Source: Cobetia sp. L2A1 (lineage in GTDB: Bacteria > Pseudomonadota > Gammaproteobacteria > Pseudomonadales > Halomonadaceae). Taken from it: a stretch of 64,000 nt of DNA. The position numbers were made by a program, and so were the translations under genes. Under the pieces are notes generated by a model. It was not told the DNA's origin. It worked only from the letters and a program-made list of their open reading frames with translations, and ran no database searches. Each line of letters starts with the position of its first letter. The stretch's first letter is position 1. Of this stretch, positions 7,793-16,315 are shown piece after piece. The stretch lies in the NCBI RefSeq assembly GCF_009796845.1, contig NZ_CP047025.1:3286001-3350000 (forward strand), written 5' to 3'.

Positions 7793-9031
7793 ATGGATAC
7801 CGAGCAAAAAAAGCCCCGCGAAATTCGCAAGTCACACAAACTGGATAATGTCTGTTACGACATTCGTGGCCCTGTCCTTGAGCACGCCAAGCGTCTCGAA
7901 GATGAAGGCCATCGCATTCTCAAGCTCAACATCGGTAATCCCGCACCGTTTGGCTTCGAGGCGCCGGAAGAAATTCTCCAGGATGTGATGCGTAACCTGC
8001 CCACTGCGCAAGGCTACTGTGACTCCAAAGGGCTCTACTCGGCGCGCAAGGCGATCATGCAGGAATGTCAGCGCAAGGACATTCAAGGCGTTGGGATCGA
8101 AGATATCTACATCGGCAATGGGGTATCGGAGCTGATTGTCCTGGCGATGCAGGCATTGCTCGACGATGGCGATGAACTACTGGTCCCTGCACCGGATTAT
8201 CCTTTATGGACCGCTGCGGCCAATCTGGCTGGTGGCCGCGCAGTGCATTATCTGTGTGATGAAGCGCAGGACTGGGCACCGTCGATCGAGGATATCCGCG
8301 CCAAGGTGACGGCCCACACCAAGGGCATCGTGCTGATCAATCCGAACAACCCGACTGGTGCGGTCTATCCGCCCTCGGTAGTAAAGGATATATTGCAGGT
8401 CGCTCGTGAGCATGGGCTAGTCGTGTTCTCTGATGAGATCTACGACAAGATTCTCTATGACGACGTCGAACACGTGTCTACCGGCGCACTCGCCGATGAC
8501 TTGTTGATCGTGACCATGAATGGCCTCTCCAAGAGCTATCGCTGTGCGGGCTTCCGTTCTGGCTGGATGATTCTTTCAGGCGACAAGCGTCCGGCCGCTG
8601 ACTTCATCTCTGGCCTCGACATGCTGGCCAGCATGCGCCTGTGTGCCAACGTTCCGGCACAGCACGCCATTCAGACAGCCCTTGGCGGTTATCAGTCCAT
8701 CAATGATCTGGTGCTGCCAGGCGGACGCCTGCTGGCTCAACGCGATGTCGCCTGGAAGAAGCTCAACGAGATCCCGGGCGTCAGCTGCGTGAAGCCCAAG
8801 GGTGCGCTTTACATGTTCCCGCGCCTCGATCCTGAGATGTATCCCTTCGAGGATGACCAGCAACTGGTGCTGGAACTGCTGCTGGAAGAGAAGATGCTGC
8901 TGGTACAGGGTACCGCCTTCAATTGGCCGACACCTGATCACCTGCGCATCGTCACCCTGCCCTACGCCGACCAGCTGGAAGAGGCGATTGATCGTCTGGC
9001 GCGCTTCCTTGCCCGGCGCCGCAAGGCCTGA
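7793..9031 (+). CDS. alaA: Glutamate-pyruvate aminotransferase AlaA
   Basis: A 412-residue class I/II PLP aminotransferase closely collinear with E. coli AlaA, which makes alanine from pyruvate and glutamate. Nearly unchanged blocks include LDNVCYDIRGPVL near residue 17, LPTAQGYCDSKGLYSARKA at 69-87, PDYPLWTAA at 134-142 and INPNNPTGAVY at 182-192. The PLP lysine is Lys247 in NGLSKSYR. It is cytosolic and stands alone between terminators, with its own 190-base upstream region. Confidence 0.96.
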   Translation: MDTEQKKPREIRKSHKLDNVCYDIRGPVLEHAKRLEDEGHRILKLNIGNPAPFGFEAPEEILQDVMRNLPTAQGYCDSKGLYSARKAIMQECQRKDIQGVGIEDIYIGNGVSELIVLAMQALLDDGDELLVPAPDYPLWTAAANLAGGRAVHYLCDEAQDWAPSIEDIRAKVTAHTKGIVLINPNNPTGAVYPPSVVKDILQVAREHGLVVFSDEIYDKILYDDVEHVSTGALADDLLIVTMNGLSKSYRCAGFRSGWMILSGDKRPAADFISGLDMLASMRLCANVPAQHAIQTALGGYQSINDLVLPGGRLLAQRDVAWKKLNEIPGVSCVKPKGALYMFPRLDPEMYPFEDDQQLVLELLLEEKMLLVQGTAFNWPTPDHLRIVTLPYADQLEEAIDRLARFLARRRKA

Positions 9032-9207
9032 CCCTCATTCACGCACTGTCTGAACGCCACCCCCCTCTTGTACTCACGAGTAGCGATTGGCGTACTGTTC
9101 GATATACGCTTTCCTGGCTATCAAGCTGGCTGTGATTCATATCGCTGTCAGCCTGGTGGCCAGATAATTGCGCCTTACCGAACCTTTGGCATTGGAGACC
9201 TGACCCC

Positions 9208-10107
9208 ATGATGCGGATTGCCCTCTTCCTGATCACCAACCTGGCGGTAGTGCTGCTGGCCAGCATCACCTTACGCCTGCTGGGCTTCGATGGTTATATG
9301 GAAGCCAATGGCATCAACTACACCGCACTGCTGATCTTCTGCTTCATCATCGGCATGGCGGGGTCGGTGATATCCCTCTTCCTCTCCAAGAGGATGGCCA
9401 AGTCCTCGACAGGGACCGTAATCATCGAGCAGCCGCACAATGACACCGAGCGCTGGCTGGTTAACACCGTGGAAGAGCTAGCGCGCGATGCCGGCATCAA
9501 GATGCCGGAAGTCGGTATCTTCCCGGCCCAGCAGTCCAATGCCTTCGCGACCGGCTGGAATCGCAACGACGCACTGGTCGCTGTCTCCGCCGGTCTGCTC
9601 AATGGCATGCGCCCGGAAGAAGTCCGCGCGGTACTGGCGCATGAAATCGGCCACGTCGCCAATGGAGACATGGTGACCTTGACGCTGATTCAGGGCGTGG
9701 TGAACACCTTTGTGATGTTCTTCGCGCGCATTGCGGCACACGCCATCGATGCCTTCTTGAAACGCGGCAATAATAACGGTGGCCTGGGGATGTTCGGCTA
9801 CATGGGCGTGGTGTTCGTACTGGAGTTGGTGCTGGGTCTGCTCGCCTCGATGATCGTGGCCTGGTTCTCGCGCTGGCGCGAATACCGTGCCGATGCGGCA
9901 GGAGCACGTCTGGCGGGCAGTGGCGCGATGATCAATGCTCTCGCGCGGCTCAAGCAGGAGCACGGCCTGCCCGACCAGATGCCGGACAGCATGACCGCAC
10001 TCGCCATCACCACAGGCCAGAGCCGCAAGCTGATGGAGAAACTGTTCGCGAGTCATCCGCCGCTGGATGACCGCATTGCAGCGCTCAAGGCAGCGGCTGA
10101 CAAATAA
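9208..10107 (+). CDS. htpX: Membrane zinc metalloprotease HtpX
   Basis: A 299-residue inner-membrane M48 protease that takes part in quality control of membrane proteins. Two hydrophobic segments (residues 4-24 and 38-60) precede the catalytic HEIGH at 145-149. Two more membrane segments follow, and EYRAD supplies the third zinc-ligand Glu. The length equals the family norm. In E. coli it is induced by the Cpx envelope-stress system; I did not identify a Cpx box here. A terminator follows about 45 bases after the stop. Confidence 0.96.
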   Translation: MMRIALFLITNLAVVLLASITLRLLGFDGYMEANGINYTALLIFCFIIGMAGSVISLFLSKRMAKSSTGTVIIEQPHNDTERWLVNTVEELARDAGIKMPEVGIFPAQQSNAFATGWNRNDALVAVSAGLLNGMRPEEVRAVLAHEIGHVANGDMVTLTLIQGVVNTFVMFFARIAAHAIDAFLKRGNNNGGLGMFGYMGVVFVLELVLGLLASMIVAWFSRWREYRADAAGARLAGSGAMINALARLKQEHGLPDQMPDSMTALAITTGQSRKLMEKLFASHPPLDDRIAALKAAADK

Positions 10108-10152
10108 GCCTTGTGCCTCATCCAGACCTGACATCTCACCATCAGAAATGAA

Positions 10153-10190
10153 AAAGCCCGCCACGTTCATCACGTGGCGGGCTTTCTTGT
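10153..10190 (+). terminator. htpX terminator, left copy of a 38-bp repeat
   Basis: A perfect 14-bp stem (aaagcccgccacgt / acgtggcgggcttt) with loop tcatc, followed by cttgt. The same 38 bases recur in the same orientation at 16246-16283, so the two copies bracket the gene block in between. Confidence 0.85.
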
Positions 10191-10218
10191 CAGGTGACCC
10201 TGTTGCGCACAAGGCTTC

Positions 10219-10842
10219 TCAGGATGAACCTTTCCACCCCGACAGCCCCAATAGGCTCACGGCGGCCTCAAGACCTATCTGCTGCAACTCGCCCACATCC
10301 AGCGTGTCACCACGCAGGGCGCCCTCGATCCAGAGACCATCAACGAGCCCGTTGAGCGCGATGGTCAGATGCTGCAACCTCGTCTCATCCTCCTCACGCC
10401 CTTCCGCCAGCAGCACATCTTCCACCAGGCGCCGAAACAGTCCGGTCGTTTCGCGATAGGCCTCGCGACGAATCTCGGCCATGCGCGGATCGCCGTAGGT
10501 CAATGGCAGAAAGTTGGCCCACAGCAACAGCGTCTGCGGCGTCACGATCGGCGGTGACAGGTTGGCCTTGAGAAATGCCTCCAGTCTCTCATGCGGTGCC
10601 AGATCGCGCCCTTCTATCGTATCGGAGGCATCGGACAGCAACCGCTCCAGGAAGCGACGATAGGCCGCATAGAGCATGTTGTCCTTGCCTTCGAAATAGA
10701 AGCGGATCAACCCATTGGACACACCGGCATATTCCGCGACACGTCGCACCGTCGTACGTGAAATCCCTTCGCTGGCAATGCAGGTCAGGGTCGCTTCGAT
10801 CAGGTCATCCTCTCGGGCGTTGTTGTCTCGACGGCTAGCCAT
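10219..10842 (-). CDS. TetR-family regulator
   Basis: A 207-residue TetR-type regulator with an N-terminal helix-turn-helix (TTVRRVAEYAGVSNGLIRFY, about residues 30-49). The remainder is an all-helical ligand domain resembling the BetI-type C-terminal family. It lies 10 bases downstream of the DDAH-like gene on the same strand, so the two form an operon. It probably controls the divergent importer operon and itself through the repeated ATGCATA boxes in the intergenic region. The ligand may be a guanidino or amino acid compound; this is inference from neighbours. Confidence 0.85.
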   Translation of the reverse strand: MASRRDNNAREDDLIEATLTCIASEGISRTTVRRVAEYAGVSNGLIRFYFEGKDNMLYAAYRRFLERLLSDASDTIEGRDLAPHERLEAFLKANLSPPIVTPQTLLLWANFLPLTYGDPRMAEIRREAYRETTGLFRRLVEDVLLAEGREEDETRLQHLTIALNGLVDGLWIEGALRGDTLDVGELQQIGLEAAVSLLGLSGWKGSS

Positions 10843-10852
10843 GGATCGTGAA

Positions 10853-11746
10853 TTACCCCTCGCGCAGAATCGGGTTGGTCAGACAGGTAGGGCCACCTTC
10901 GCACGCCATGCACAGGGCGTCACCTTCAAATGTCCGTACACGCACGCCAGCCGCTTCCATCACGGCACGTGTCTGGGGGAAGCCATCGATCATCACGCAA
11001 TCGTTGGGTGACAGCGGCATGACGTTGAGGCTCAGGCCCAGCGACTGGTGGAATTCCTCTTCCGGGGCGACCACGAAGCGGATGCCACGTGCTTTCATCA
11101 AGGTCCAGAGCGCAGCAGGAATCAACTTGGGATGCACCAGGTAGGTGTCATCCGCCAGCGGCGAGATCACTGACATCAGGTGCAGACAGGCTGCTTCGCC
11201 CTCCCAGACGGGCAAGTCAAAGCCCAGCACCTCGATACCGTGTGGATTGAGCAGCGCGTTGAGCTGACGTACGCCTTCCCGATTGGAACGGAAGCCCATG
11301 CCGACGACCAGGGTGTTCTCGTCCAGCCACAGCGTATCGCCGCCCTCGATGGCCGCATCGCCTTCCAGTCGACCGATGACCGGAATGCCCGCCTGCTCGT
11401 ACACCTGGCCATGACGGCTGGGCTCGTCCCTGCGCAGGGGCTTGCCCATCTGGAACAGCACGGCGCCGGCACGGGTCACCACTGAGGCATCGCGGGTGAA
11501 CATGGCGTCTGACAGCCCATCATTGGTGTCCTCGATCCAGACGATCTCAGCACCACTCTCCTCCACCATCTCGACCAATACCTGGTACTGGCTGATGGCT
11601 TTCTCGGCGTTGAAGTAATGGTTGTAGTGCCAGACCACCGGGTCAGCATTGCGCAGGCTGTCGCCGGGCCGACGCATCAGGACACGCGTCATTGGCGCGG
11701 CCATGGAGTGGCACCCGAATCGGGAAAGAGAAGTGGTGATCGACAT
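10853..11746 (-). CDS. Dimethylarginine dimethylaminohydrolase-like guanidino hydrolase
   Basis: A 297-residue protein of the DDAH/arginine deiminase (pentein) superfamily. Expected catalytic elements are visible: TRDASV near 85-90, EGGD at 134-137, His189 in CLHLMS, and a nucleophilic Cys288 in GGPTCLTNP. Such enzymes hydrolyse the guanidino carbon of arginine derivatives, giving citrulline and an amine or ammonia. The natural substrate could be a methylarginine or a related compound. It is divergent from a polar amino acid ABC importer and an ArgE-like deacetylase, so these genes likely act on one imported compound. Confidence 0.85.
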   Translation of the reverse strand: MSITTSLSRFGCHSMAAPMTRVLMRRPGDSLRNADPVVWHYNHYFNAEKAISQYQVLVEMVEESGAEIVWIEDTNDGLSDAMFTRDASVVTRAGAVLFQMGKPLRRDEPSRHGQVYEQAGIPVIGRLEGDAAIEGGDTLWLDENTLVVGMGFRSNREGVRQLNALLNPHGIEVLGFDLPVWEGEAACLHLMSVISPLADDTYLVHPKLIPAALWTLMKARGIRFVVAPEEEFHQSLGLSLNVMPLSPNDCVMIDGFPQTRAVMEAAGVRVRTFEGDALCMACEGGPTCLTNPILREG

Positions 11747-11800
11747 GGAGAAACCCTCGCTGGATGGTCTGGCAGTCGCAATTGACTCGCAAGTTATACA

Positions 11801-11882
11801 GATGCATAATTTTTATACGGATGCATAGTCTGGTACAGATACATGACTTTATGCAACTGCATAGTCATTGTGTGAATGCATA
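11801..11882. promoter_or_regulatory. Phased ATGCATA boxes in a divergent promoter
   Basis: Five copies of a box close to gATGCATA start at 11801, 11820, 11839, 11856 and 11875, spaced 19, 19, 17 and 19 bases. Boxes 1, 2 and 5 contain exact ATGCATA; box 3 reads GATACATG and box 4 ACTGCATA. The core ATGCAT is palindromic, and TATGCA-ac-TGCATA at 11850-11863 is a perfect inverted repeat. The array fills the gap between the DDAH-like gene and the importer operon and is probably the operator of the TetR-family protein encoded next door. Confidence 0.7.
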
Positions 11883-11910
11883 ACAACAAGATCCATCAGA
11901 GGACTCGCGT

Positions 11911-12711
11911 GTGCCTCATCTCCCTGTCAGCCCGATACGCAAGACGAATGACGACCCTGTCATCGACATCCGCGGCCTCTGGAAATCCTTCGATGGCCAT
12001 GAAGTCCTCAAGGGCATCGACCTCACCGCTCAACGTGGTGACGTGATCTCGTTGATCGGCAGCAGTGGCTCGGGAAAGTCCACCCTGCTGCGTTGCATCA
12101 ACCTGCTGGAGACACCCAATGACGGGACATTGCGTCTGCTGGGCGAAGACGTAGCACTGCGAAGACGCGGCCAGCAACTTGAGCCCGCCAACCGCCGGCA
12201 GCTGCGTCTGCTGAGAGCGCGTCTGGCGATGGTGTTCCAGAACTTCAATCTCTGGCCACACATGAGCCTCGAAGAGAACCTCATGGAAGCGCCGATGCAG
12301 GTACTTGGACAGTCGCGCGCCGAAGCCCGAGAGCATGCTCACCAGCTACTGGAACGCGTCGGGCTGCATGCCCATCGCAACGCCAGGCCCACCACGCTCT
12401 CCGGCGGCCAGCAGCAACGCGGCGCCATCGCCAGAGCCCTGGCCATGTCACCGGATGTGCTGCTCTTCGATGAACCGACGTCAGCGCTTGACCCTGAACT
12501 TGTCGGGGAAGTCCTCGAGGTCATGCGCGGTCTGGCAGCGGAAGGCCGCACCATGATCATCGTCACGCATGAGATGAAGTTCGCCGCGGATGTCGCGAAC
12601 AAGGTCATCTTCCTCAACCAGGGCAGCATCGAGGCCCAGGGCACCCCCGATCAGATATTCCGTACCCCCTCTTCCGAGCGCCTCAAGCAGTTCATCGGCT
12701 CGGTAACCTGA
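11911..12711 (+). CDS. Polar amino acid ABC importer, ATP-binding protein
   Basis: A 266-residue ATPase of the HisP/ArtP/GlnQ type. Walker A is GSSGSGKST at 50-58, the signature LSGGQQQRGAIARAL follows, and Walker B is LLFDEPTSALDPE. The start is GTG, with AGAGGA about eight bases upstream. It opens a forward operon: ATPase, binding protein, two permeases and a deacetylase. Together these should import a basic or guanidino amino acid. Confidence 0.92.
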   Translation: MPHLPVSPIRKTNDDPVIDIRGLWKSFDGHEVLKGIDLTAQRGDVISLIGSSGSGKSTLLRCINLLETPNDGTLRLLGEDVALRRRGQQLEPANRRQLRLLRARLAMVFQNFNLWPHMSLEENLMEAPMQVLGQSRAEAREHAHQLLERVGLHAHRNARPTTLSGGQQQRGAIARALAMSPDVLLFDEPTSALDPELVGEVLEVMRGLAAEGRTMIIVTHEMKFAADVANKVIFLNQGSIEAQGTPDQIFRTPSSERLKQFIGSVT

Positions 12712-12729
12712 ATCAGGAGAAAACCAACA

Positions 12730-13509
12730 ATGAAATCCCTGTCCACTCCCGTTATCGCTTCTCTGGGCGCCGTTGCTCTGACCCTTTGCACCACTGCCCA
12801 GGCGGATGTCGTCCGTATCGGCTTCGCCAGTGAGCCCTACCCACCGTTCGCCACTCTTCAGTCCGATGGCAGCGTGACAGGCTGGGAAGTCGATATCGCC
12901 AATGCCGTCTGTGATGCGGCAAAGCTTGAGTGTGAGGTCGTCACCTCCTCCTGGGATGGCCTGATTCCCGCGCTGACCACGCGCAAGATCGATGCGATCG
13001 CCGCCTCACTGTCCATTACCGAGCAGCGCCGCAAGGTCATCGACTTCTCGGATAAGTACTATCAGACCAGCGCTGCCGTAATGGGTGCCAAGGGCGATGA
13101 CATCATCCCGACGCCAGAAGGGCTGGCCGGCAAGACACTGGGCGTACAGTCAGCCTCCATCCATCAGACCTACGCCAAGCGACATTTTCCCGACACGCGA
13201 GTGCGTGAATACCAGACTCAGGATGAGGCCAATCAGGACCTGTTTGCCGGACGCATCGATGCCACGCTGGCCGACATCCTCGCCCTGGACAATTACCTCG
13301 CGACGGAAGATGGCGAGCTGTGCTGCGACATGAAAGGCAATGTCGCTCACGACGAGAGCATTCTGGGCTCCGGCGTCGGATTCGGCGTGCGCAAGGGTGA
13401 CAGCAAACTGCTGGAACGCCTGAATGCCGGCATTGCCGAGATTCGTGCCAGCGGTCGTTATGACGAGATCAGCAAGCAGTACTTCGACTTCAACATCTAT
13501 GGGGATTGA
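12730..13509 (+). CDS. Amino acid ABC importer, periplasmic binding protein
   Basis: A 259-residue family 3 solute-binding protein. A signal peptide with cleavage after AQA (residue 25) directs it to the periplasm. The mature part starts VVRIGFASEPYPPF, followed by GWEVDIANAVCDAA and WDGLIPALTTRKIDAI, both typical of lysine/arginine/ornithine and histidine binding proteins. AGGAGAAAACC precedes the start. It is 18 bases downstream of the ATPase gene. Confidence 0.93.
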   Translation: MKSLSTPVIASLGAVALTLCTTAQADVVRIGFASEPYPPFATLQSDGSVTGWEVDIANAVCDAAKLECEVVTSSWDGLIPALTTRKIDAIAASLSITEQRRKVIDFSDKYYQTSAAVMGAKGDDIIPTPEGLAGKTLGVQSASIHQTYAKRHFPDTRVREYQTQDEANQDLFAGRIDATLADILALDNYLATEDGELCCDMKGNVAHDESILGSGVGFGVRKGDSKLLERLNAGIAEIRASGRYDEISKQYFDFNIYGD

Positions 13510-13567
13510 AGCGCTGCGACACATGTCTCGACTGTCTCGCCCTTGTCATATCGCGTGAGGAAATTGC

Positions 13568-14298
13568 ATGGCTGACTATCGCAACATGAGCATCGGCGAG
13601 CTGCTGTCGCTGACGCCGCCGGGGTGGGGAGGCGCTCTGCTGGATGGCCTGGTGCTATCGCTGCAGGTGGCGGCAAGCGGCTACCTCATTGGCCTGATGA
13701 TCGGCATCGCAGGTGCGGCGGGCAAGATCTCGGGGGGCCCCATCACCCGAGATCTTCTCACGGGCTATACGACGGTCATTCGTGCAGTCCCAGAGCTGGT
13801 ACTCATCCTGCTGGTCTATTTCGCCGCGCCCGAAGCCCTGAATCAACTTGCGACGGTCGTGGGTGCAGGTCCTCTCGAGATCAGCCCCTTCGTCGCCGGC
13901 GTGGCCGTCATCGCCCTGGTACAGGGCGCCTATGCCACCGAGGTCATTCGCGGCGCCATCACTGCCATCCCCAAGGGGATGCATGAAGCCGCACTGGCGC
14001 ATGGCATGGCATGGCGCCATTCGCCATCATGCGACGCATCACCTTGCCACTGTTGCTGCCAGGCGCCCTGCTGGGCCTTTCCAATCTCTGGTTGATCGCG
14101 ACCAAGGACACGGCATTGCTGGCGGTCGTGGGTTTCACGGAACTGACGCTGGCCTCGCGTCAGGCGGCCGGTTCCACCCGCCATTACCTACTCTTCCTGG
14201 GCGCGGCGGGCGTGCTGTATCTGATCGTATCGCTGGTCTCGAATCTGCTGTTCAAAGGGCTGGAACGTCGAATGAGCAAGGGGATCCATCATGGCTGA
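13568..14298 (+). pseudogene. Amino acid ABC importer permease 1, frameshifted
   Basis: A HisQ/ArtQ-type permease split by a frameshift. The first part runs in frame from ATG 13568 through AAGYLIGLMIGIAG-like membrane segments to IPKGMHEAALAHG, the EAA loop. It then leaves frame and would stop at 14095. The missing end (MAPFAIMRR, LPLLLPGAL and the last helices) is intact in the next frame from 14011 to 14298. The break sits exactly in three tandem ATGGC units; removing one unit restores a 241-residue product. It is therefore either a recent slippage mutation, a phase-variable gene or a sequencing error. Confidence 0.85.
14001..14015 (+). repeat. (ATGGC)x3 slippage tract
   Basis: Three perfect 5-bp units inside the permease 1 gene. 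Two units would keep the reading frame; three shift it. Tracts of this kind expand and contract by slipped-strand mispairing. Confidence 0.85.
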
Positions 14299-15055
14299 CA
14301 GCAGATTACCCCTTCACCGTATCGTGCTGGTCGCGATTATCGCCGCCATACTCGTCGCGATCGGCACCCAGATGCATTGGGAGTGGATTGCCCAGTATCG
14401 GGGCGAGATCGTGAAAGGCATATTGCTGACGCTGGTGTTGCTGGTCTCCACCAGTGTGGCAGGATTCTTGCTGGCGGTGCCCCTCGGGCTGATACAGGCC
14501 AGAGGGCCACGCCCTCTGGCCTGGCTGGCACGAAGCTTCTGCAACCTGATTCGCGGCACCCCTCTACTGTTGCAGCTGTGGATACTGTATTACGGACTGG
14601 GATCTCTCTTTCCGTATATTCCCGGCTTGCGCGGCAGCTGGTTGTGGCCGGTACTGGCAGATCCCTGGATCTACGCTTTCTGTGCATTGACCCTCTCGTT
14701 TGCGGGCTATGAAGGTGAAATCATGCGCGGTGCCTTTGCCGGTGTACCTCGCGGCGAACTTGAGGCAGCACGCTCGCTGGGCATGTCGCCTTTCAGCATT
14801 CTCAGACGCATCTGGCTCCCCAGAGCCGTGCAGCGGGTCTTGCCAACGCTGAATGGTGAGCTGATCATCCAGCTCAAGGCGACGCCGTTGGTCGCGACCA
14901 TATCCGCCGTCGATACCTATGCCGTCTTCGGGCGCATCCGCCAGGAAACCTATATCGTCTACGAACCGCTGCTGCTGATGGCCTTGATCTATCTGGTCAT
15001 CGCGGGACTGATCACCCTCGGCTTTCGCTCCCTCGAGAAACGCCACGCTTCATGA
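14291..15055 (+). CDS. Amino acid ABC importer permease 2
   Basis: A 254-residue HisM/ArtM-type permease with about five or six membrane segments. The segment FCNLIRGTPLLLQLWILYYG is typical of the family, and the EAA loop reads ELEAARSLGMSPFSILRRIWLP. Its start overlaps the end of the restored permease 1 frame by eight bases, and its own end overlaps argE by four bases, so the operon is tightly coupled. It is intact. Confidence 0.92.
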   Translation: MADSRLPLHRIVLVAIIAAILVAIGTQMHWEWIAQYRGEIVKGILLTLVLLVSTSVAGFLLAVPLGLIQARGPRPLAWLARSFCNLIRGTPLLLQLWILYYGLGSLFPYIPGLRGSWLWPVLADPWIYAFCALTLSFAGYEGEIMRGAFAGVPRGELEAARSLGMSPFSILRRIWLPRAVQRVLPTLNGELIIQLKATPLVATISAVDTYAVFGRIRQETYIVYEPLLLMALIYLVIAGLITLGFRSLEKRHAS

Positions 15056-16218
15056 GGCCTGACATGCAACGCACCCTCGATATCCTCAGTCGCCTCATCG
15101 CCTTCGATACCACGTCGGACCGCTCCAATCTGGCGTTAATCCACTTCGTGCGAGACCTGCTGGCAGAGCATGGCATCCAGGCAACCGTGCTCTTGAATAC
15201 CAAGGGTGACAAGGCCTCACTTCTGGCGACGATAGGGCCGTCCGTCGCCGGGGGTGTAGTGCTCTCCGGCCACACCGACACCGTGCCCGTCACGGGACAG
15301 TCGTGGGCCCAGGACCCGTATCAGGCAACGCTGCACGACGATCGCCTGTACGGTCGCGGCTCGGTGGACATGAAGGGCTTCATCGGTCTGTGCCTGGCGA
15401 TGGTGCCGCATTTCCTCGCATCGCCTCTCAAGCGACCGATCCATCTTGCGTTCTCCTACGATGAAGAAAGTACCTGCATGGGCTGCCTGCCACTGATCGA
15501 TCACATGCGCGCCACCCTGCCAGAGGTCACTGCCGTCATCATCGGAGAGCCGACGCAAGGCCGCGTGGTCTCGGCACACAAGGGCGTGCATTCCTGGCGT
15601 ACGGAAGTGACAGGCGTACCGGCTCACTCAAGCCGACCAGATCTTGGTGTCTCGGCCACCTTCTACGCCGCGCGCATCATCTCCGAACTCGAACGCACGG
15701 CGAACGATCTTCGCACTCATGCTTCACACGGTGAGCTGTTCGAGCCGCCCTACTCGACCCTGCACGTCAGCGCCATCCAGGGTGGCAATGCGCCCAACAT
15801 CATCGCCAAGGATGCTCGGCTGCACTGGGAGCTGCGCAACCTGCCCAGCGACACGCCAGAATCGGTGCGCGAGCGGGTCGATGGCTTTACCGATCAACTG
15901 GCGCGCGAGATGCAGACACAGTCATCGGATTGCCTCATCGAGACACTGGAAGACTATGCCTCGGTGCCTGCACTCATGCTGGAGCCTGGCGGCAAGGCAG
16001 AGGCATTGGCGTTCGCCCTGACAGGGCAGCACGAACAGTGCGGTGTCGGATTCTGCTCGGAGGCGGGATGGTTCCAGGATCGTGGATTCTCGACTGTCGT
16101 CTGCGGACCGGGCTCGATCGCGCAAGCGCACAAGGCCAATGAGTTCATCGAGGTGGCAGAGCTGGAGCGTTATCGCGAGTTCCTGATGCGCCTGACGGAA
16201 CATCAGGGTGCTGACTGA
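15052..16218 (+). CDS. argE: ArgE-type M20 deacetylase
   Basis: A 388-residue M20 metallopeptidase similar to acetylornithine deacetylase. Metal ligands appear as SGHTD (His74), GRGSVDMKG (Asp106), and the DEES pair at 137-140. The dimerisation domain (KGVHSWRTEVTG, PAHSS) follows. The length is normal for ArgE. It is the last gene of the importer operon, overlapping permease 2 by four bases. That context suggests it deacylates an imported N-acyl amino acid rather than serving arginine synthesis, so the ArgE name describes the family and not a proven role. Confidence 0.85.
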   Translation: MRPDMQRTLDILSRLIAFDTTSDRSNLALIHFVRDLLAEHGIQATVLLNTKGDKASLLATIGPSVAGGVVLSGHTDTVPVTGQSWAQDPYQATLHDDRLYGRGSVDMKGFIGLCLAMVPHFLASPLKRPIHLAFSYDEESTCMGCLPLIDHMRATLPEVTAVIIGEPTQGRVVSAHKGVHSWRTEVTGVPAHSSRPDLGVSATFYAARIISELERTANDLRTHASHGELFEPPYSTLHVSAIQGGNAPNIIAKDARLHWELRNLPSDTPESVRERVDGFTDQLAREMQTQSSDCLIETLEDYASVPALMLEPGGKAEALAFALTGQHEQCGVGFCSEAGWFQDRGFSTVVCGPGSIAQAHKANEFIEVAELERYREFLMRLTEHQGAD

Positions 16219-16240
16219 CAGGTGATGCACCCGATCGCAG

Positions 16241-16283
16241 ACAAGAAAGCCCGCCACGTTCATCACGTGGCGGGCTTTCTTGT
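16241..16283. terminator. Terminator of argE and nhaC, right copy of a 38-bp repeat
   Basis: A perfect 19-bp stem with loop tcatc lies between convergent argE and nhaC and can serve both strands. Bases 16246-16283 are identical to 10153-10190. Confidence 0.9.
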
Positions 16284-16315
16284 AGGGCATGCCAAAGGCA
16301 ATCGCCTTTAGTATT

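Noticed and set aside
10191..16245. An insertion sequence or transposon carrying the guanidino/importer block
   Set aside because: No transposase, integrase or terminal inverted repeats are present; only the terminator hairpins repeat.
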